Positions 34,003 to 41,689 of a stretch of DNA of 64,000 nt are shown here, piece after piece. Source of the DNA: AP-15 sp963789025 (GTDB taxonomy: Bacteria > Pseudomonadota > Alphaproteobacteria > ATCC43930 > CGMCC-115725); the NCBI GenBank assembly GCA_963789025.1, contig CAWBIT010000008.1, positions 558,001 through 622,000 of the forward strand, read 5' to 3'. Under the pieces are notes generated by a model. The model was given only the letters and a program-made list of their open reading frames with translations. It ran no database searches and had not been told where the DNA came from. Within the stretch, counting starts at the first letter, position 1, and each line of letters opens with the position of its first letter. A program made the translations under genes and the position numbers.

Positions 34003-35408
34003 GCCTCACCACCGTACCGCCGGCTCGCGGCGGCGCAATGCCCGCCGCGCCGTCGAGCGCGCCGACCCCGCGCGCGCTGATCGACTACGATTTCCAAACC
34101 GTTCTGAGGGTGCCGCCCAAGCGCCGGCTGGTGCTCTGGCTGATGGTCGGTTTGATTGCCGCGGCGGCAATCGCGCTGGCGGTGCTCAAGGTCGACATCG
34201 TCGTCAGCGCCAACGGCAAGATCGTCACCACCGACAGCGAGATCGTGATCCAGCCGGTCGAGACCGCGGTCGTCCGGTCGGTCGCGGTCAGGATGGGCCA
34301 GCAAGTCAAGGCCGGAGACGTGCTGGCGACATTGGACCCGACATTCTCGCTGGCCGACAGGGACGAGCTGACCGCCAAATTGCGCAACCTCAGTGCGACC
34401 TACGACCGGCTCGACGCCGAGCTCGCCGGCCGCGCCTATGACCCGAAAAATCCCACTGCCGACGAGCTCACGCAGCGCGACGTCTTCCGCAAGCGGCAGG
34501 CCGAATACGCCGCCAAGCTCGGCGCCGCGGAACGCAAGACCGAGCAGTACAAGGCGGACCTCGCCACTCACAAGACCGAGGTGAAGGGCTTGCAGGAGCA
34601 GATCCGGCTGGCGAGCCAGGCGGAGGACATGTACCAGCAGCTGGTCGCCAAGGATCTCACCTCGAAATTGAAACTGATCGATGCGAGCCAACACCTGGTC
34701 GACGCCAGGACCCGTCTCGACACCAATCTCGGCGAACAACAGAAATTGGCCGAACAGATCGCCGGCGCGGAGGCCGAGCGCGACGGTTTCGTGCAGGAAT
34801 GGCAGCGCAAATTATCCGAGGACATCGCGCAGAACCGCAGCGACCGCGACGCGACTGCGGCTCGGCTGTCGAAGGCGCAAATGCGCCACGACCTCGCGGT
34901 GATCACCGCGCCCGAGGACGCCACCGTGCTCGAGCTCGCCCATCGGCCGGCCGGCTCGGTATTGCGCGAAGCCGAGACTTTGATGCGGCTGGTGCCGACC
35001 CACGCTCCCCTGTTGTTCGAGGTGCAGATCGATACGCGCGACGTCGCGCGGCTCCATATCGGCGACCGCGCGACGATCAAATTGGAGGCGCTGCCATGGC
35101 AGCAATTCGGTCTCGCCTATGGCGAGCTGAAGGCGCTGACCCCGGATACGTTGAGCGACGACAATGCACGCGAGACGGGCGAGGAGGGGTCCTCGCCCGA
35201 GCTCAGGAAGGAGGCGCGGCAGAGCCCCACCCATTACCGCGCGCGCATCGAGCTCAAAGAGACCAAATTCCGCAACCTGCCGGAAGGCTTCGCAATGCGG
35301 CCCGGCATGCGCGCCGTGTGCGACATCAAGGTCGGCCGCCGCTCGATTCTCGAATACGTGCTGAACCCGATCACCCGCGTCATCGGCGAGAGCCTGCGCG
35401 AGCCGTGA
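33999..35408 (+). CDS. HlyD-family membrane fusion protein (type I secretion adaptor)
   Basis: 469 residues. The GTG overlaps the exporter's stop (GTGA), so the pair is translationally coupled; a TTG at 33972 is the less likely start. A cytoplasmic N-terminus is followed by one membrane helix (LVLWLMVGLIAAAAIALAVL, about 43-62), a lipoyl-like half (ANGKIVTTDSEIVIQPVET), a long alpha-hairpin coiled coil (about 120-300), the second lipoyl half (AVITAPEDATVLEL) and a C-terminal beta domain ending RRSILEYVLNPITRVIGESL. It bridges the ABC exporter to an outer-membrane channel. Confidence 0.92.
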   Translation: MSLTTVPPARGGAMPAAPSSAPTPRALIDYDFQTVLRVPPKRRLVLWLMVGLIAAAAIALAVLKVDIVVSANGKIVTTDSEIVIQPVETAVVRSVAVRMGQQVKAGDVLATLDPTFSLADRDELTAKLRNLSATYDRLDAELAGRAYDPKNPTADELTQRDVFRKRQAEYAAKLGAAERKTEQYKADLATHKTEVKGLQEQIRLASQAEDMYQQLVAKDLTSKLKLIDASQHLVDARTRLDTNLGEQQKLAEQIAGAEAERDGFVQEWQRKLSEDIAQNRSDRDATAARLSKAQMRHDLAVITAPEDATVLELAHRPAGSVLREAETLMRLVPTHAPLLFEVQIDTRDVARLHIGDRATIKLEALPWQQFGLAYGELKALTPDTLSDDNARETGEEGSSPELRKEARQSPTHYRARIELKETKFRNLPEGFAMRPGMRAVCDIKVGRRSILEYVLNPITRVIGESLREP

Positions 35409-35423
35409 GAGCCGACCAGAAGC

Positions 35424-35580
35424 ATTGCCCCTCTCCGCCCTTCAGGGGGGAGAGGGAGGGGCCCGGCGCGGAGCGACGGGAGGGTGAGGTGGGCAGGCCG
35501 CAGTTCCGAGCCAGGCTCCCCCACCTCACCCCAACCCTCTCCGCCCCGAGGCGCGGAGAGGGAGGATCTGCGGCGCAGCC
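35424..35580. repeat. palindromic intergenic repeat related to family B
   Basis: Two facing blocks: CCCCTCTCCGCCCTTC / GGGGGGAGAGGG near 35428-35460 and CCACCTCACCCCAACCCTC / GCGCGGAGAGGG near 35520-35565, with GGGAGGGTGAGGTGGG between them, which pairs with CCCCACCTCACC. It can fold into a large cruciform. Lies between hlyD and the 94-aa gene and carries no gene. Confidence 0.7.
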
Positions 35581-35604
35581 GCTACAACATAGGGAGGACC
35601 TGCA

Positions 35605-35889
35605 ATGACCACATATTTCTGCGACGGACTGCGCGAGGTGAGCGTCGTCAACGGCGTCGTGCGCCTCGAATTCCATCGCCTCGAAGCCGTGCAGCGCGGC
35701 CAGAACCGCGAATTGCAGCCGGTCGTCGAATTCACCGTCGCCTTGCCGGTGCAAGGCTTCCTGCAGGCCCTCGGCGTCCTCGAAAGCGTCCGCGCCCGCT
35801 TCGTCGAGCAAGGTCTCATCCCGCCTGCGGCCTCCGCCGAAGGCGGTGCCGCGCCACCGCCACCGGCGAAGTCGCCGAACTTTTCCTGA
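35605..35889 (+). CDS. small conserved protein of the type I secretion locus
   Basis: 94 residues with no signal peptide. Residues 1-60 look like a small alpha/beta domain (MTTYFCDGLREVSVVNGVVR, LEFHRLEAVQRGQNRELQPV, VEFTVALPVQGFLQALGVLE); the C-terminus is an Ala/Pro tail (GGAAPPPPAKSPNFS). It has a good ribosome site (AGGGAGGACC). I do not recognise a family. A decayed second copy at 48700-48930 sits in front of the third repeat-protein gene, so this gene and a repeat-protein gene seem to form a module. A role in handling or regulating secreted proteins is a guess based on position and duplication. Confidence 0.75.
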   Translation: MTTYFCDGLREVSVVNGVVRLEFHRLEAVQRGQNRELQPVVEFTVALPVQGFLQALGVLESVRARFVEQGLIPPAASAEGGAAPPPPAKSPNFS

Positions 35890-36201
35890 CGGGAGCCGCT
35901 CAACACGGTCGTGTTCGAGGCGAATCCCCGCGGTGAGCAAGCGGTAGCCACAGCAGGCACTTCGTTGATTTTGTCAGCTCTTAATAAAGGTTAACATGGG
36001 CGATGCATTGTAACCAATGTTCGCAAGGTTTTTCTTTGAGACCATTGGCATTTTCGTAAAATGCATGATAAATGCCGTATGCCATGCTGCGAGTCAAACA
36101 ACCTATTATTCGGGACAGAGGCGCAGCTCATGGGCCGAAAATCCTGCATTAATAATAGGCGCCAGCCCCGTCCCAAGCCTGTTGGATAAGGAGACAGAAC
36201 T
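35890..36201. other. AT-richer leader region before the first repeat-protein gene
   Basis: 312 bases without a gene, clearly poorer in GC than the surroundings between about 35960 and 36150 (runs such as TTAATAAAGGTTAAC and AATAATAGG). It probably holds the promoter and leader of the repeat-protein gene. A strong ribosome site, AAGGAGACAG, lies at 36187-36196, six bases before the ATG at 36202. Confidence 0.5.
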
Positions 36202-36820
36202 ATGACGACACCCCGAGCCGTGTTTGAGAGCATAGACGCGCACGGCCACTTGAACCTGTGGGTGACAGACGGAACCCCCGCGGCACAATGGAATTAATTC
36301 CGACCGGTGCCGACGTCAATGGGCTGTTCTCCGGCAGCGCCAGCCCCGATTTCACTGACCTCGGCAGCAAGGCCCTTTTCGAGGGCTCAGATGCGGATTT
36401 CTTTCCGAACCTCTGGGTAACTGACGGGACAGCGGCTGGCACGCACGAGCTGACCGGTGTTAGCGGCGCGTTATCTGGTGGGCTTCACCTTTCCGACATG
36501 ACCGTCTTCGGCAACCAGGTGGTGTTCGCTGGCGAGGATGCAAGCAATCGTATCGACCTATGGATAACCGATGGAACCTCCGCTGGAACGAAGGCGCTGA
36601 TTCCCGCTGGGGCGGATCCCACGGGCCTGCTGGCCCAGCCTGCTGGGGGACCCGATTTCACCGTCTTGGGCAACAAGGTCTTATTCGCCGGCAGAGACAC
36701 CAATTTTCATCTCGACCTTTGGGTAACCGATGGGACCTCTGCTGGAACGAGCGCGCCGATACCCGCTGGGGCGGATCCCGTGGGCCTTTTATCGGTTGGT
36801 GTCGGCGGGCCCGATTTCAC
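36202..36820 (+). pseudogene. 5' fragment of the broken repeat-protein gene
   Basis: Holds the start, the first frameshift near 36290 and four ELWVTDGT-type repeats (LNLWVTDGTPA, PNLWVTDGTAAGTHEL, IDLWITDGTSAGTKAL, LDLWVTDGTSAGTSAP) linked by segments such as GPDFTVLGNKVLFAG. Ends with GATTTCAC at 36813-36820, the target duplication of the IS1595-type element. Confidence 0.88.
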
Positions 36821-36843
36821 GGCAATTATATACTTGACAAAAG
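36821..36843 (+). repeat. left terminal inverted repeat of the IS1595-type element
   Basis: 23 bases identical to the reverse complement of 41017-41039; begins GGCAATTATATAC and ends TTGACAAAAG. A TTGACA inside it could serve as an outward or inward -35 box. Confidence 0.9.
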
Positions 36844-36881
36844 AGCGCGACATTAACCAAACTGCCAGCCGACAGGCCGGC

Positions 36882-37118
36882 GTGGAGATTGAGATCACCG
36901 AGGAGATGATCTCGGCAGGCGCTGAGATCATTCTCCGCGCTCACGGGGATGCCGTGATCGAGGGCGAATACGGTTCGTTTGACGTGCGCGAGGTTGCTGA
37001 GCGGGCTTATAGAGCCATGCGCCTATTTGAACCGGACCCAAGCGATCAATCGCGTCGCGCTCACCTTCCGGTATCGCTAGACAAGCAAATTCGTGAACAA
37101 GAAAAACCTGAATCCTAA
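36882..37118 (+). CDS. small hypothetical protein in transposon cargo
   Basis: 78 residues from a GTG. VEIEITEEMISAGAEIILRA, then GSFDVREVAERAYRAMRLFE resembles the many small phage- or island-borne proteins of the form (I)TxEMIxAG...VxxIYxAM, whose function is unknown. No membrane segment or signal. Its 3' half overlaps the end of the opposite-strand gene at 36928, so one of the two ends may be wrong. The frame is open across the left end of the transposon, which means it is fused in frame to the truncated repeat protein unless it starts internally. Confidence 0.5.
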   Translation: MEIEITEEMISAGAEIILRAHGDAVIEGEYGSFDVREVAERAYRAMRLFEPDPSDQSRRAHLPVSLDKQIREQEKPES

Positions 37119-37542
37119 AGAGATCATATTGCATATCCATAAGTATGGCAGCAGAGATCGGGATCTCCTTGATTCGCTCTGCTGTTAAGGCGCGGCCCAC
37201 ATTGGAAATGGATTGCACGAGGCTACCGCTGCGCCATTTCTCCGACGTGGGATGGTGCAAAATAAGATTACGAACATCGTTGATTATTTGCAATTGGCCC
37301 AATACCTCGTCCAGTTCGGCGGCTAACTGAGCGCCTCTAACCTCTGCGATTTGCTTTATATATGATATGGCATCCCGTATCCTCACGCCTGAGAACACTG
37401 CTCTTGCGGTGTCGTGATCTACACCGACCAACGCAGCAAGGTACAGAAACATGACCTCTTCGACGTTGGCAAAAGTATCTACGAATTCGCCCAAGGCTCG
37501 ATAGTAGGCGGCTACGTCTTCCAGATTGATCCTGGACGGCAT
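36928..37542 (-). CDS. cargo protein with a HEPN-like RNxxxH motif
   Basis: About 204 residues, mostly helical. The segment IINDVRNLILHHPTSEKW holds R-N-L-I-L-H, matching the R-N-x3-H form of the HEPN nuclease motif, near residue 110. Upstream helices (YYRALGEFVDTFANVEEVMF) fit a HEPN-type bundle. If it is a HEPN protein it could be an RNase toxin or an RNA-binding partner; that is inference from one motif. I start at the ATG at 37542 after GGGGAGGGATG; an earlier start at 37602 adds 20 poorly convincing residues. The last 40 residues (from about KPAQQPRARQ) look like read-through over the opposite gene. Confidence 0.6.
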   Translation of the reverse strand: MPSRINLEDVAAYYRALGEFVDTFANVEEVMFLYLAALVGVDHDTARAVFSGVRIRDAISYIKQIAEVRGAQLAAELDEVLGQLQIINDVRNLILHHPTSEKWRSGSLVQSISNVGRALTAERIKEIPISAAILMDMQYDLFRIQVFLVHEFACLAIPEGERDAIDRLGPVQIGAWLYKPAQQPRARQTNRIRPRSRHPRERGE

Positions 37543-37723
37543 ACATCCCTCCCCAATGGTGAGGGACGTTATGCCACGAAAGCGAGACACTGACCCACCC
37601 AAGGGCGGAGATCAAATCAATGGAGGGCGCTTCCAGCGCGCGCTTACGGAAGGCGCTCAACATTGCACGGTCTAATCGCGGTGGCTGTTCCATCTCGGCT
37701 CGATCGCGAGTAGCCTGTCAGGC

Positions 37724-37927
37724 ATGCGGAAGCCTACAAAGCTACCGGCGTCAGCGCCAGATACGACCGAACCTAACGAAGCCGTCGCGATGGAGACGGC
37801 GAAGCGCATAATGAAGCGCCTCGCCGAGACGCCGCACAAGCCGCATGAGTCCCTCGGCGTTCGTCCGAAGGCTAAGGAGCGGCCGGCATCAAAGGGACGT
37901 ATTCACAAAGGCAAGACGCGAGGTTAG
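37724..37927 (+). CDS. small basic hypothetical protein
   Basis: 67 residues, strongly charged: MRKPTKLPASAPDTTEPNEA, VAMETAKRIMKRLAETPHKP, then KERPASKGRIHKGKTRG. I have the impression that short proteins with this DTTEPNEAVAM core and a KGRxxKGKTRG tail are common in Bradyrhizobium-like genomes; no function is known. Likely nucleic-acid binding from its charge, but that is a guess. It is in the cargo of the IS1595-type element. Confidence 0.6.
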   Translation: MRKPTKLPASAPDTTEPNEAVAMETAKRIMKRLAETPHKPHESLGVRPKAKERPASKGRIHKGKTRG

Positions 37928-37943
37928 GCGAGCCAGTTTGCCC

Positions 37944-38903
37944 TCATCTCTGGATCGTCACAAGTATCCCATTGTCGAAATAGAGGTAACTGCGCCGGCC
38001 TGCACCCATGCCGGGTGTGCCATCCTCGTTGCATTCGGGACCTGCATCGTAGACCCATTGCTCGCGCGTATGCCCGGCTGTCTCCGTCGTGTTCACCCGC
38101 CCGACAAGGAGCTGCCCCCATTTGCTGGCCGATACTTCTTGCTGAGTCATGCCAATTGCAACGGACGGCCTGCGTTTGCAATCCGCCAGGGCGCGGGTTA
38201 CGCGCTCGTGCACGGCCTGCTTCCTAAGCTGGGGATCTTGAGTGTACCATAAGGCGTCGTCGAGGCGACCGTATCCGGTTCTTCCATCGTCCAACCTGAC
38301 CTTCACGTATATCTGATCATCGGCCAAATAGGCATAGGCACCAGTGGGGGGCTCGCTTATGCCGGCAACAGTGAACCCAGTGTCGTCCTCGACCTTTCCG
38401 GGGCTGGGGTAATTCAAGCAGCTTTGCGTCCCTCTCGGGGGGCAGTAGCGCATAAAGCGGTATCCTTCGAAACTCGGCCCCGTCCAAAAGTGACGGCCAA
38501 TCATCGTTCTGATGTTTTCCTTGGTGGGCCGGATTGTCTCGAACGGATCCGGGTGCGGGCGCTCTGCGGCCGGGGTAGGCGGCATGACCCCGGATAGCGG
38601 TGCTGGCGCCGTGGCCCGCGATGCCTGCGATTGCGGCGACTGAACCGGCGGAAGCCCGACGGCGAGAGTTGGCTCCCGAGCTGGCGCAGCCGATGCGGGC
38701 ACCGTAGTCGGCGATTGCGACCGGGGCGGCAGCGCCACCGCTATCAGAATGACGATTCCCAACAGCAACACGCCAAAGCCGATGGCACCGTTGATCGGTC
38801 TCTTCATTGTGCGCCAATCCGCCGGCGATGGCGGCGGCGGTTTCGCCCCCGGCGTGCGCCGGGCCCGCTGCAGAAACTGCGAGACCGAGACCTTTTTGTC
38901 CAT
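37944..38903 (-). CDS. membrane-anchored protein with a BamE/SmpA-like C-terminal domain
   Basis: 319 residues. A basic cytoplasmic N-terminus, one membrane helix (INGAIGFGVLLLGIVILIAV, about 39-58), a long Pro/Ala/Ser linker (60-115), a middle domain, and a C-terminal part IGMTQQEVSASKWGQLLVGR with REQWVYD and YLYFDNGILVTIQ. That last pattern is the SmpA/BamE-like fold often seen in small lipoproteins and regulators. Function unknown. It runs opposite to the small basic gene and is part of the transposon cargo. Confidence 0.65.
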   Translation of the reverse strand: MDKKVSVSQFLQRARRTPGAKPPPPSPADWRTMKRPINGAIGFGVLLLGIVILIAVALPPRSQSPTTVPASAAPAREPTLAVGLPPVQSPQSQASRATAPAPLSGVMPPTPAAERPHPDPFETIRPTKENIRTMIGRHFWTGPSFEGYRFMRYCPPRGTQSCLNYPSPGKVEDDTGFTVAGISEPPTGAYAYLADDQIYVKVRLDDGRTGYGRLDDALWYTQDPQLRKQAVHERVTRALADCKRRPSVAIGMTQQEVSASKWGQLLVGRVNTTETAGHTREQWVYDAGPECNEDGTPGMGAGRRSYLYFDNGILVTIQR

Positions 38904-38989
38904 GAGTTGGCTGCTCAGCCCGCATGGTTGCTTAATGACTTAATCGCCGGGAAGGCGCGGCGTCTCGGAAATTTTTCTGAGTCGCGCAG

Positions 38990-39817
38990 TTAAAGAGAAG
39001 CCTTTCGATCGAATATCGGCGTGATTGAATGGCGAGAATGGGCACCATTTGCGCATATCAACATCGCGCATCCTGGCTCTGTGACGTGCATGATTAACTC
39101 CATTTCTTTTTCTAACTCATCTCCGACAAGAATTGTATGAAATCGATATTGTCCAACATCATGAGTCTTGCATTCGATTCCGATAATAATACTTGAATGA
39201 CCATCCCACCTTAATTCATGATTCCATCTGTATTGAAATCGAGAGTTTACGACATGCCCGGCCGTTATCGCTGGCCGACTGCCTGGTTCTATGAGGCCTT
39301 GACCATAAACATCAACCAATCGGATGGGGCGCGGCTTTTTATGCCGAGAGGTAACGCTCCCATCGTCGTGGCAACCAAATATCAAATGCGTCGTAATGAA
39401 TTTTGTCTTCGGGTGAAGACGAAGTTCCACTAGAGTTTTCGCGCGCGGCGGAAGGATAATTTCGTTGAGTAGATGCTCGTCGTCATCTTGTTCTGCATAT
39501 TCGACTGATCGTTGGCTGCGCTCTGGGATCAAAAAATGTAAATCTATTGGGTAATTTAATTCCTCCTCTCGCCGGAGGCGGTGTCGTTGTGGCGCAAATA
39601 TTTGGAAGTCAACTTGAAGATAAGCGACCGCCGCGGCCACCAACAGCGTCAGGGCGATAACGCCGAATGTGAGCCATTCGCCGGATCCCCATTGTGAGAT
39701 CGGAACGGGCATCAGAAGCGTTCTGGCTGCGAAACTATCGGCAAGGACAACGATGCCGAGCACGCAAATCGAAAGAAACCATCCCAGACTCCGCCGTTTT
39801 TGCGCTCGGCAAAGCAT
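38990..39817 (-). CDS. hypothetical membrane protein in transposon cargo
   Basis: About 275 residues. Two N-terminal membrane helices (LGWFLSICVLGIVVLADSFA and WLTFGVIALTLLVAAAVAYL) are followed by a soluble domain of about 190 residues rich in beta patterns (LHPKTKFITTHLIFGC, YRWNHELRWDGHSSIIIGIE, HTILVGDELEKEMELIMHV). I recognise no family. Its base composition is clearly less GC-rich than the rest of the window, pointing to an outside origin. The start at 39817 is chosen because the first helix begins there; an in-frame start at 39874 exists. Confidence 0.55.
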   Translation of the reverse strand: MLCRAQKRRSLGWFLSICVLGIVVLADSFAARTLLMPVPISQWGSGEWLTFGVIALTLLVAAAVAYLQVDFQIFAPQRHRLRREEELNYPIDLHFLIPERSQRSVEYAEQDDDEHLLNEIILPPRAKTLVELRLHPKTKFITTHLIFGCHDDGSVTSRHKKPRPIRLVDVYGQGLIEPGSRPAITAGHVVNSRFQYRWNHELRWDGHSSIIIGIECKTHDVGQYRFHTILVGDELEKEMELIMHVTEPGCAMLICANGAHSRHSITPIFDRKASL

Positions 39818-40026
39818 CGTGACAGCTACCCCGTTCCGCGTGTAGAGTGCTCCACGCGGTCGGGACACGGCCATTATCTCCGGGCAGGAGCGCCAACTCC
39901 TTACCCGCCATCAACATACCACGGAACGCGAGGCCGGCTAAGCGCCGGCCAGCTTCCATTCAATCGCCAAACGGAAGCTTTGGCTGGACGGGCTCGACGT
40001 AGGGCGAGCCGTCCGGCCAGAGCGGC

Positions 40027-40971
40027 TCAGGCGGCTCCGGCTTCTTCGGCTTGGCCACGAGTTCGCGGATAGGTGAGACGTTTACCCGCGATGCCTCGCA
40101 TAATCGCGTCGGTGCGCTGCTTGTCGGTAAAGCCGAGCGCCACGCGATAGTTGTAGCGGAAGTCAAATTCACAGAGATAACGTTTCAAATGATCCTGACT
40201 CACATGGTGATAGACGCCATAGATGCCACGCTTGAATATTGAGAAGTACCCCTCAACCGTATTAGTGTGAGCATCGCCACGAACATATTCACCAATAGAG
40301 TGAACGACTGTTTTGTGGCTAGCAAATTGCTCGCCGATGCTCCAATAGACGCCGCTCTCGTCGGTTCTGAAATGCAAGTCCTTGGCGATTGCATCGACGA
40401 TGATCGGCTTCAACGTTGCCGCTGTCACTTCCGGGACGTGATAGCTGCGCACCTTGCCGCCGCGTTCGACCAATGCCAGGACCGGTTCCTTCGGTGGTGG
40501 AGCCTTATAGGCGCGGTTTCTCGCTTTGCCGCCTGTAAATGTCTCGTCGCTCTCGACGAACTTTCCTTCGCCGCCGAGCGGCCCGAGATGGCCCTCGCGC
40601 ATCGCTTCGCGGATTCGCATGGTCATAAACCACGCCGTTTTGTAAGTGACGCCGAGCATGCGATGAAGCTGATGCGTGCTCATGCCCTTCTTAGACGAGC
40701 CAAGCAGGAACGTAGCGAGCCACCACTTCGTCAGCGGAACCTTTGATCGTTCAAACACGCTTCCGACTGTTACGGTGAACTGTCCTTTGCAGTTGTTGCA
40801 GTAATAGAGGCCGGCGCGGTGGGAATGCTTCTCTCCGCCGATCAAGACGATTCGCTCGACGGAACCGCAATGAGGACAGATCGGACCGTTCGGCCAGCGG
40901 CAAGCCTCAAGCGCTTCGCGAGCGGCGTTTTCGTCGGTGAAGATCGGATTTTGTAGCTCGGCAAACGACAT
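40027..40971 (-). CDS. IS1595-family transposase (ISXO2-like)
   Basis: 314 residues. The N-terminal zinc ribbon has CPHCGS and YYCNNCKGQFTVTVGSVFE; the ISXO2-like DDE core begins with FVESDETFTGGK, then the second acid in VHSIGEYVRGDAHTNTVEGYFSIFKRG (quoted in parts: GDAHTNTVEGYFSIFKRGI), where N replaces the E of classic DDE enzymes, as usual for IS1595. It should recognise the 23-bp ends of the 4.2-kb element. Appears intact. A second frame over its 3' end (39960-40172) encodes a Pro/Lys-rich tail and may be a shadow. Confidence 0.9.
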   Translation of the reverse strand: MSFAELQNPIFTDENAAREALEACRWPNGPICPHCGSVERIVLIGGEKHSHRAGLYYCNNCKGQFTVTVGSVFERSKVPLTKWWLATFLLGSSKKGMSTHQLHRMLGVTYKTAWFMTMRIREAMREGHLGPLGGEGKFVESDETFTGGKARNRAYKAPPPKEPVLALVERGGKVRSYHVPEVTAATLKPIIVDAIAKDLHFRTDESGVYWSIGEQFASHKTVVHSIGEYVRGDAHTNTVEGYFSIFKRGIYGVYHHVSQDHLKRYLCEFDFRYNYRVALGFTDKQRTDAIMRGIAGKRLTYPRTRGQAEEAGAA

Positions 40972-41016
40972 AGCGGGCGGCTCCGTTGCTGCCCCTAAAT
41001 ATGGCTACCTATCGCG

Positions 41017-41039
41017 CTTTTGTCAAGTATATAATTGCC
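41017..41039 (-). repeat. right terminal inverted repeat of the IS1595-type element
   Basis: Reverse complement of 36821-36843 over 23 bases, followed directly by the second copy of the GATTTCAC target duplication (41040-41047), after which the repeat-protein frame resumes as TVLGSKAIFVGSG. Confidence 0.9.
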
Positions 41040-41047
41040 GATTTCAC

Positions 41048-41152
41048 CGTGCTCGGAAGCAAGGCGATCTTCGTGGGCAGCGGCGCCCGCCCTGGCTCGG
41101 ACCTCTGGGTCACGGATGGAACATCCGCGGGCACGACCGAGCTGAGCGCTAG
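41048..41152 (+). pseudogene. middle fragment of the broken repeat-protein gene
   Basis: One ELW-type repeat (SDLWVTDGTSAGTTELSAS) stranded between the two insertion elements. In-frame joining to the left fragment gives GPDFTVLGSKAIFVG and to the right fragment gives ELSASGLVGAVIGLPQPGF, showing that neither insertion removed host bases. Confidence 0.88.
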
Positions 41153-41341
41153 CTACTTTCCGGCGCAAAAATCCCGGATGTAAGCCTTTGAGATAACAGC
41201 GTTGCGCCGCGCAGGAAAGTGCGAGGGCGGACATTTTTGTGCGCGCGTCGCGGGTAAAGGGCGATTGGTAGCCGGATCGCGATAAGTTTTTTTGCAAAAA
41301 GCTGTTGACGCGAAGCGATGGGGTGCGTATCATTTATTTAA

Positions 41342-41689
41342 ATGACACAAGATCAGCTCATAGCGACGCGCCAGGCGCTCGTTAGCCTGCTACCGGTGAC
41401 GGGGGAGATCCTGCGCGGCTCGTTGTTGGAGCGGAGGGTGCGCCACAGCCGCGGCTGCACGATCTGCGCCGGCGGCGGTGGACACCCGCTGTCGGTTCTG
41501 ACCGTCACCTATGCCGGCGGCCGCACCCGCCAATTCAGCTTGCGCCGCGAACAGGTCGAGGAGGTGCGCCGCTGGCTGGGCAACTACCACAAGCTCAAGG
41601 AGGCCCTCGAAGAGATCTGCGAACTCAACCATGCGCTGTTGCGTGCGGACGACGCCGTGCCGCGCCGCACAAGGACAAAGCGTGATTAA
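41342..41689 (+). CDS. IS accessory protein (DUF6788-like)
   Basis: 115 residues. The pattern SRGCTICAGGGGHPLSVLTVTYAGGRTRQFSLRREQVEEVRRWLGNYHKLKEALEEICELNHALLR (a Cys-Gly ribbon-like start, then strands, then a long helix) matches small proteins that precede ISNCY-type transposases. Its stop overlaps the transposase start by eight bases (GTGATTAA), so the two are coupled. Its role in transposition is unknown. Confidence 0.7.
   Translation: MTQDQLIATRQALVSLLPVTGEILRGSLLERRVRHSRGCTICAGGGGHPLSVLTVTYAGGRTRQFSLRREQVEEVRRWLGNYHKLKEALEEICELNHALLRADDAVPRRTRTKRD

Larger units (their letters stand above)
36821..41039. mobile_element. IS1595-family transposon with cargo genes, 4219 bp
   Basis: Exact terminal inverted repeats of 23 bases, beginning GGCAATTATATACTTGACAA (36821-36843 and complement at 41017-41039), and an 8-base target duplication GATTTCAC on both sides (36813-36820, 41040-41047). 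Eight bases is the usual IS1595 duplication. Beside the transposase (40027-40971) it carries about five unrelated genes. Its base composition is lower in GC than the host in places (38990-39850). Passenger genes are known in some IS1595-family elements. Confidence 0.9.

Noticed and set aside
39960..40172. short frame with RELVAKPKKPEPPEPLWPDG over the transposase 3' end
   Set aside because: Could be a small IS gene, but it overlaps the transposase in another frame and I cannot show it is translated.
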